This document shows positions 51,668 through 56,544 of a DNA stretch of 56,544 nucleotides, piece after piece. The translations under genes and the position numbers were made by a program. This stretch comes from Flavobacterium sp. UBA4098 (GTDB lineage: Bacteria > Bacteroidota > Bacteroidia > Flavobacteriales > Flavobacteriaceae). Each line of letters starts with the position of its first letter. Position 1 is the first letter of the stretch. The stretch covers positions 45,364-101,907 of the forward strand of contig DFXW01000021.1 in assembly GCA_002382495.1 (NCBI GenBank). The letters are read 5' to 3'. Below the pieces are notes generated by a model, which did not search any database, was not told the DNA's origin, and worked only from the letters and a program-made list of their open reading frames with translations.

Positions 51668-51962
51668 AGTAAAATTAATTTTGAATTAGTTAACAACAAA
51701 AGTCTTAATAATTTCTTAATAAACAAATATTTTTTAAAACAAATGTTAATTTAACATATGTTCAAGTATAATTTAATGTAAATCGATGCGAATTATTTTG
51801 ATATAATTTTGATATAAAATCAACATGAAATTTATATTTGGCAAGTTTCAATACTAAATTACAACACAAACAACCAAAATTACAACGAACTCATTTTGAA
51901 CTAAAAAAAAAACAGCAGTAAACATTTGTTTACTGCTGTTTTTATAATTTAAATTAAGCAAA
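51668..51962. other. Spacer between the two susCD pairs
   Basis: These 295 A/T-rich bases contain a strong hairpin terminator at the 51908-51943 end and the unseen promoter of the downstream susC. I find no exact TAnnTTTG on the minus strand near the ATG at 51667; the closest is TATACTTG read from about 51770. Nothing else is recognisable. Confidence 0.5.
51908..51943 (-). terminator. Terminator of the upstream susCD pair
   Basis: A 17-bp perfect inverted repeat (51908-51924 with 51927-51943, core AACAGCAGTAAACA) lies between flanking A and T runs, 19 bases after the susD stop. Confidence 0.93.
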
Positions 51963-53507
51963 TTACCAACCTGGATTTTGTTCAGCTTTAAGTTTTGCAT
52001 TATTATTGGTCTCTTCTAATGGAATTGGCCATAAAAATCTTTTATCTGATCCTGGGATCGCAGCAACAGCTAGAGCACCTGTATATGGAGTCCCTAATGT
52101 AAAACTAGATGCTCCTAAACCTCCATTTGCAATTTTACCTGGAATTCCATCGATTGGATGTAAATCATCTCCTTGTAATCTGTGAATATCAGACCAACGA
52201 CGACCTTCCATTAAAAATTCTATTCTTCTTTCTTTCAAAATTGCACCCACCATTGTTGATTGAGTAGCCAAATCAGTAGAAGTATATGCTTGAGTAGTAG
52301 GATTTGCCAAAGCTCTATTTCTAACTCTATTTAATAAAGTTAACGCAGTATTTAAATCTGGACTAGCTTTTCTAGCATTAGCTTCAGCCATGTTTAAAAC
52401 AACTTCTGCAAAACGAATTACTGGAGCAGCATCAGTATAGGTAGTACCATCTTTATACTTATTAGTATATTTTGTACCTGATACTGTTTCAACCATTACG
52501 CCTTCTTCTCTCCTCTTGTCATCAGCCAACCAACTTGGATCTCTCCAAATAATTGGACTAATAGAAACTAATCTTCTAGTTTTATATTGAGAAGCTAATG
52601 CAGCGTTTACACCAGGGTTATTTGTAGCAGCATGTAATATAGAAAAAATTGATTCAGTATTACTGTAACTATCCGCAAAAGGACCGTTTGGAGTAGAAGT
52701 CAAAGTAAAAGCATTTGCAATTTTTGCACCTTCAACTAATACATTATCCCAATCTCTTTTGTGCAAATACACTCTTGTTTTAAAAGCAATAGCCGCATTT
52801 TTAGTAGCTTTTGTTTTAGTTGTATTCGTAATCAAAGATTCAGCAGAAGTTAAATCAGCTAATACTTTTGTATAGCATTCAGCAACTGTATTTCTACCTT
52901 TCAATAATTCAGCATCAATTTCTGTTTGAGTATCGACACCCACTTCTCTATAAGGAACTCCAGGATGAGTCGCTCCGGCAGAAAATTGGTAAGGTCTTGC
53001 AAAATGTGTTAACAATTCAAAATGTGTAATTGCTCTCATGAATTTTGCTTGTCCAATATAATCATTCGCAATAGCTTGTGAAATTATACCCTTTTTAACG
53101 GCACCTTCTACACCTTCGATAACTAAATTACATCTGTTAATCAATCTGTAACCATCGATCCAATAATATACATTATTAGCAGTTCCACCGTCATAAGTAG
53201 CGGTATACGTTAATTGGTAGAAAGTTGCTAAATTCACAACATCTTCTCCTCTATTGTCCCCTTGTTGAACGAAAGCGGCTCCCCAAACATAACCTCTACC
53301 ACCATTTGGAGAAGTAGAGTTAAATTGTCCTATAGCAGCTGCATTGTACATACCATTGAGTGAACTTTCAATCAATGATGGCGTAGAATATGCATCGTCA
53401 ACAGAAATATTATTAATAGGTGATAAATCTAACATATCATCCTCATTACAAGAGTTCATCCCGAACGCAAGTAATCCTATTGTTAAAATTTTTAAATAGT
53501 TTTTCAT
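51963..53507 (-). CDS. SusD/RagB-like surface lipoprotein (pair 2)
   Basis: A 514-residue lipoprotein partner of the upstream SusC. The lipobox ends at Cys20 (FGMNSC), followed by NEDD, an acidic export-signal-like stretch. SusD features are YIGQAKFMRAITHFELLTHFARPYQF, IAFKTRVYLHKRDWDNVL, and the C-terminal ILKERRIEFLMEGRRWSDIHRL and FLWPIPLEETNNNAKLKAEQNPGW. It is clearly diverged from the SusD at 47067, sharing mainly the ERR(L/I)E...EG(F/R)R and NPG(Y/W) segments, so the two pairs probably bind different ligands. It is 7 bases downstream of its susC. Confidence 0.94.
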   Translation of the reverse strand: MKNYLKILTIGLLAFGMNSCNEDDMLDLSPINNISVDDAYSTPSLIESSLNGMYNAAAIGQFNSTSPNGGRGYVWGAAFVQQGDNRGEDVVNLATFYQLTYTATYDGGTANNVYYWIDGYRLINRCNLVIEGVEGAVKKGIISQAIANDYIGQAKFMRAITHFELLTHFARPYQFSAGATHPGVPYREVGVDTQTEIDAELLKGRNTVAECYTKVLADLTSAESLITNTTKTKATKNAAIAFKTRVYLHKRDWDNVLVEGAKIANAFTLTSTPNGPFADSYSNTESIFSILHAATNNPGVNAALASQYKTRRLVSISPIIWRDPSWLADDKRREEGVMVETVSGTKYTNKYKDGTTYTDAAPVIRFAEVVLNMAEANARKASPDLNTALTLLNRVRNRALANPTTQAYTSTDLATQSTMVGAILKERRIEFLMEGRRWSDIHRLQGDDLHPIDGIPGKIANGGLGASSFTLGTPYTGALAVAAIPGSDKRFLWPIPLEETNNNAKLKAEQNPGW

Positions 53508-53514
53508 CTCTTTA

Positions 53515-56500
53515 TTATAAATTTACGTTAACACCTAATGATAATATTTTAGATCTTGGTGTACCATTCAAATCAACTCCAAATGTTTCCATTTCTGGAT
53601 TAAGACCTTTGTAATCAGTTATAATTAACATGTTTTGAGCTTGAATGAAGAAACGGACTGATTGTAATTTAACTTTTTCAAGTACAGACTTAGGCATATT
53701 ATAACCCAAAGTAATATTGTCTAAGCTAATAAAATCTCCATTTTCAACAAAACGGGTTGAAGCGTTACTAGAGTTATTTACAGTAGTATTAGCACTAGCC
53801 CATAATCTTGGAGTCCAACCATCACCTGGATTGGTAGCACTTTGCCATCTTCCTAGAATTTCAGTACTGTTATTGTTTAAGTTTTGAGTTAACAACTCTC
53901 TTCTAGTTGAATTGAATAATTTATTTCCTCCACTAAATCTTACTAAGAAAGTTAAATCAAAATCTTTATAACTCATTTTAGATGTAAAACCACCAAAATA
54001 TTTAGGCAATGTACTTCCTAATACTTTTTTGTCTGACTGATCTAAAGAAGCTGCAGTTGAAACATCTGAAGGATTAGCAGGATTAAACGCTCTATATGAT
54101 GCTGAATTTAACAATCCTTGTACAAGTGTACCATTTGCTTTTACATATACTGGGTATCCATTAGCTGGGTTTACTCCCCAGTATTGAAAACCGTATAATG
54201 AGTTAGCTGATTCTCCTTGACGGATAATAATGTTTGGATTAATATTAATATCTGTAGAAGAACCTCCTACAATATCAGCACCAGCATTAGGTAATTTGGT
54301 AACCACGTTTTTTTGTAATGTTAAATTGGCATTCACATTCCATTTAAAATCTTCGTTATTGATTACATTCAAATCTACACCGAACTCATATCCTTGGTTG
54401 TATAATTCCCCAATGTTTTTATTAATTCTGTTGCTTGGAACACCTAAAGATGGTGCAATTGGCACAGCTAAAATCATTCCGTCAATATCATTACGGAAAT
54501 AATCAAATGTCAATTTTAATTTATCACTAAATAAACTAACATCTAAACCTAAATCGGTTTTCTTACTAGTTTCCCAGCTCAATGCATCATTTCCAAATTG
54601 AGTAAATGCAATACCATTTAAAGCACCATATTGTGATGCAGAAGTTAAACCTAAGTATGGGTAAGTTCCAATTTCAGTATTTCCAACTTCTGAATACGAA
54701 GCTCTAACTTTGAAATCAGAAATTACATCTGTTAAACCTGACATGAAGTTTTCTTTAGCAATATTCCAACCAGCAGAATATCCTGTGAAATTTTCCCATC
54801 TTGTTGATTTTGCCAACTTAGAAATTCCATCACGACGAATAGATCCTTGTAAAAAATATTTCTGCTTGTAGTTATAGCTTAATCTTCCAATATAAGACAT
54901 AATTCCAACTTCGGTTACACTTCCACCAGATTCTTGAGTCCCGTATGCACCTGTAACTAAGTTTTGATTGTAAAATTCATTCAACAAGTTTGTACCAACA
55001 CCAAAAAAGTATTGATTTTTCTCTTTTTGATATTCAACAACACCTGTTGCAGCTATATTATGATCATCAGCAATAGTTTTGTTATATGACAAAATGTTTT
55101 GCGTATTCCATCTTAACAAATTAGTGTTATCGTTTTGAAGACGTCCAGCAGAACCTCTTCCATCCCCATGAATAGGGTCATAAAATAAGAATCCACCAGT
55201 AATTGGATTATCAACACTTGCTTGAAATCTGTAATTCAAACCTTTTGTAATTTGAGCAGAAGCAAAAGCATTAAATATTGATCTTTGAATTTGAGATTTC
55301 AATTTATTCTTTTCTAATACATAAGCAATGTTAGAAATATTATCTCCAACTGGCTGTAAGTTAGTTCCTTGACCAACATTTCCAGTAGTTAAATTAATAT
55401 TATAACCAGTAGGATTAGTAGCATCATAGATAGAAGTATTAGGCAGCTGTCTAATTGCATTAAACATATTTCCTGACAATGAGTTTCTTCCTGTATTTAA
55501 ACCACTATACTCTGTTCTAGTAATAGCCATACTTCCACCAATAGTCAACCAATCGTTTAATTGATGTTCCAAATTAGATCTAAAAGTATAACGAGACATG
55601 TCGTTAGAAACTGCAACACCTTCTTGTGTATTATAACCCAAAGACATAAAGTATTTAGTCTTATCTGTACCTCCACTTAATGAAAGGTTGTGATCAACTT
55701 GCAATGCACTAGATCTCAATACCGCTTTTTGCCAGTCAGTATTATAATCTGATCCTACAGCCCAAGCAGATAGACCAGCATTAGTTCTTTTTTCATTAGC
55801 AATAGTTAAGAATTGAGTAGTATCTAATAAATCGAATGTTTTGATTGGTGAACCAAAACCTACTACATTATTGTATGATACAGTCATAGAACCTTTCTTA
55901 CCTTTTTTAGTTGTAATTAAAACAACACCATTAGCAGCACGAGATCCATAAATAGCTGTAGCAGCACCGTCTTTTAACACCTCAAATGATTCAATATCAT
56001 TAGGATTGATATCTCCTAAACCATTGGCGTTAGCATAACCTCCAAGATCACCAGAATAAATTGGCATACCATCAACAATGTATAATGGATCAGTTCCAGA
56101 TGAAATAGAAGCTGTACCTCTAATTCTAACTTTTGGAGCAGCACCAACAATACCAGTAGGAGCAGTTACCTGAACTCCAGATGCTCTACCGGCTAATTGA
56201 CTTTCAAAACTTGGCGTAACCAAACCTTTAATATCATCTCCTTTAATTTTTGACACTGAACTTGTCACCTCTTTTTTCTTTTGAGTTCCATACCCAACAA
56301 CTACAACTTCATCTAGAGTATTACCACCTTGTAATTTGAAGTTAATTGTATTGGAAGCACCCACTTTTGCAGAAGCGTCTTGCATACCTACGAAAGATAC
56401 CATCAGTACATCTCCAACTTTTACTTTAATGGCAAATTTACCATCAAAATCGGTTTGAATACCATTTTTTGTTCCTTTAACAACTACGTTAGCCCCAGGA

Positions 56501-56544
56501 ATAGGACCCGAAGCATCAGAAACAACTCCTGAAACTGTTTTCTC
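53515..56544 (-). CDS. SusC/RagA-family TonB-linked outer-membrane protein (pair 2; 5' end outside the window)
   Basis: 1009 codons are visible and the frame is still open at the window edge, so the signal peptide and start lie beyond 56544. The visible part begins with the CarboxypepD_reg-like domain (EKTVSGVVSDASGPIPGANV). It continues with the TonB-box-like LDEVVVVGYGTQKKKEVTSSVS, the plug (FESQLAGRASGVQV ... RIRGTASISSGTDPLYIVDGMP), the barrel and the C-terminal strand ILSLGVNVNL. Only about 22-25 residues should be missing if it has the usual signal peptide. It is paired with the susD 7 bases downstream. The substrate is unknown. Confidence 0.95.
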   Translation of the reverse strand, partial: EKTVSGVVSDASGPIPGANVVVKGTKNGIQTDFDGKFAIKVKVGDVLMVSFVGMQDASAKVGASNTINFKLQGGNTLDEVVVVGYGTQKKKEVTSSVSKIKGDDIKGLVTPSFESQLAGRASGVQVTAPTGIVGAAPKVRIRGTASISSGTDPLYIVDGMPIYSGDLGGYANANGLGDINPNDIESFEVLKDGAATAIYGSRAANGVVLITTKKGKKGSMTVSYNNVVGFGSPIKTFDLLDTTQFLTIANEKRTNAGLSAWAVGSDYNTDWQKAVLRSSALQVDHNLSLSGGTDKTKYFMSLGYNTQEGVAVSNDMSRYTFRSNLEHQLNDWLTIGGSMAITRTEYSGLNTGRNSLSGNMFNAIRQLPNTSIYDATNPTGYNINLTTGNVGQGTNLQPVGDNISNIAYVLEKNKLKSQIQRSIFNAFASAQITKGLNYRFQASVDNPITGGFLFYDPIHGDGRGSAGRLQNDNTNLLRWNTQNILSYNKTIADDHNIAATGVVEYQKEKNQYFFGVGTNLLNEFYNQNLVTGAYGTQESGGSVTEVGIMSYIGRLSYNYKQKYFLQGSIRRDGISKLAKSTRWENFTGYSAGWNIAKENFMSGLTDVISDFKVRASYSEVGNTEIGTYPYLGLTSASQYGALNGIAFTQFGNDALSWETSKKTDLGLDVSLFSDKLKLTFDYFRNDIDGMILAVPIAPSLGVPSNRINKNIGELYNQGYEFGVDLNVINNEDFKWNVNANLTLQKNVVTKLPNAGADIVGGSSTDININPNIIIRQGESANSLYGFQYWGVNPANGYPVYVKANGTLVQGLLNSASYRAFNPANPSDVSTAASLDQSDKKVLGSTLPKYFGGFTSKMSYKDFDLTFLVRFSGGNKLFNSTRRELLTQNLNNNSTEILGRWQSATNPGDGWTPRLWASANTTVNNSSNASTRFVENGDFISLDNITLGYNMPKSVLEKVKLQSVRFFIQAQNMLIITDYKGLNPEMETFGVDLNGTPRSKILSLGVNVNL
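56437..56544 (-). repeat. N-terminal susC segment repeated at 51491-51598
   Basis: Second copy of the susC N-terminal coding repeat, in the same orientation, about 4.9 kb away from the first. It runs to the end of the window, so the true repeat may continue into the signal peptide region. Confidence 0.85.

Noticed and set aside
47067..56544. Polysaccharide utilisation locus call.
   Set aside because: No glycoside hydrolase, polysaccharide lyase, sulfatase or hybrid two-component regulator is visible, so only susCD pairs are claimed.

Overview
The window is a chromosomal segment of a member of the Flavobacteriaceae (Bacteroidota), most likely a Flavobacterium. The DNA is A/T-rich. Promoters, where visible, have the Bacteroidota -7 box TAnnTTTG, and start codons lack Shine-Dalgarno sequences with one exception (rpsU). 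There are two tandem SusC/SusD outer-membrane pairs, several Bacteroidota-restricted families (DUF2851, DUF3467, putative porin), and a flavobacterial order around the tuf-rpoBC ribosomal/RNA polymerase cluster. I see no phage, insertion sequence, CRISPR array or rRNA operon. Nearly everything is core-genome material.

Layout. 1-1929 (+): 3' part of dnaA, then a low-molecular-weight phosphotyrosine phosphatase and an RsmI-like methyltransferase. 2012-7683 (+): a DECR-type 2,4-dienoyl-CoA reductase behind a perfect palindrome, then udk, a DivIC/FtsB-like division protein and the two methylmalonyl-CoA mutase subunits. 7739-10960 (-): a lysozyme-fold protein and the dapF-GNAT-mltG operon, both touching the cell wall. 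11095-17383: an HtrA protease, a divergent lrp-type regulator/alanine dehydrogenase pair, an amino-acid permease and a LysM-NlpC/P60 hydrolase. 17641-24429: aconitase B, a SurA-like prolyl isomerase, a conserved-looking structured intergenic element, prfC and a DUF3467 gene. 24491-39498 (-): the information-processing block, in transcription order rpsU, xerC, hpf, tRNA-Thr(UGU), tRNA-Tyr, tRNA-Thr(GGU), tuf, tRNA-Trp, secE, nusG, rplK, rplA, rplJ, rplL, rpoB, rpoC. 39572-46960: acyl-CoA dehydrogenase, an HhH (ComEA-like) protein, a second amino-acid permease, PspC, DUF2851 and a putative porin. 47067-56544 (-): two susCD pairs; the upstream susC runs off the window edge.

How it fits together. 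The carbon genes (dienoyl-CoA reductase, acyl-CoA dehydrogenase, methylmalonyl-CoA mutase, aconitase B, alanine dehydrogenase, permeases) suggest growth on fatty acids, propionyl-CoA precursors and amino acids, with SusCD and porin proteins importing larger nutrients. The translation block shows staged control: hairpins with or without T-runs lie at tuf/tRNA-Trp, rplL/rpoB, rpoB/rpoC and rpoC/DUF3467, and the only strong Shine-Dalgarno sequence precedes rpsU, as expected if bS21 autoregulates through the anti-Shine-Dalgarno.

I did not find a convincing unknown multi-gene system. The best leads are non-coding: the rpsU Shine-Dalgarno, the structured element at 22338-22423, the 28-bp palindrome at 1953-1980, the 10-bp-phased GTTAA repeats at 11005-11029, and promoter/terminator overlaps near 37940 and 39250. 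Gene starts were moved downstream of the longest reading frame wherever the extra N-terminus began at TTG/GTG and did not match the family.
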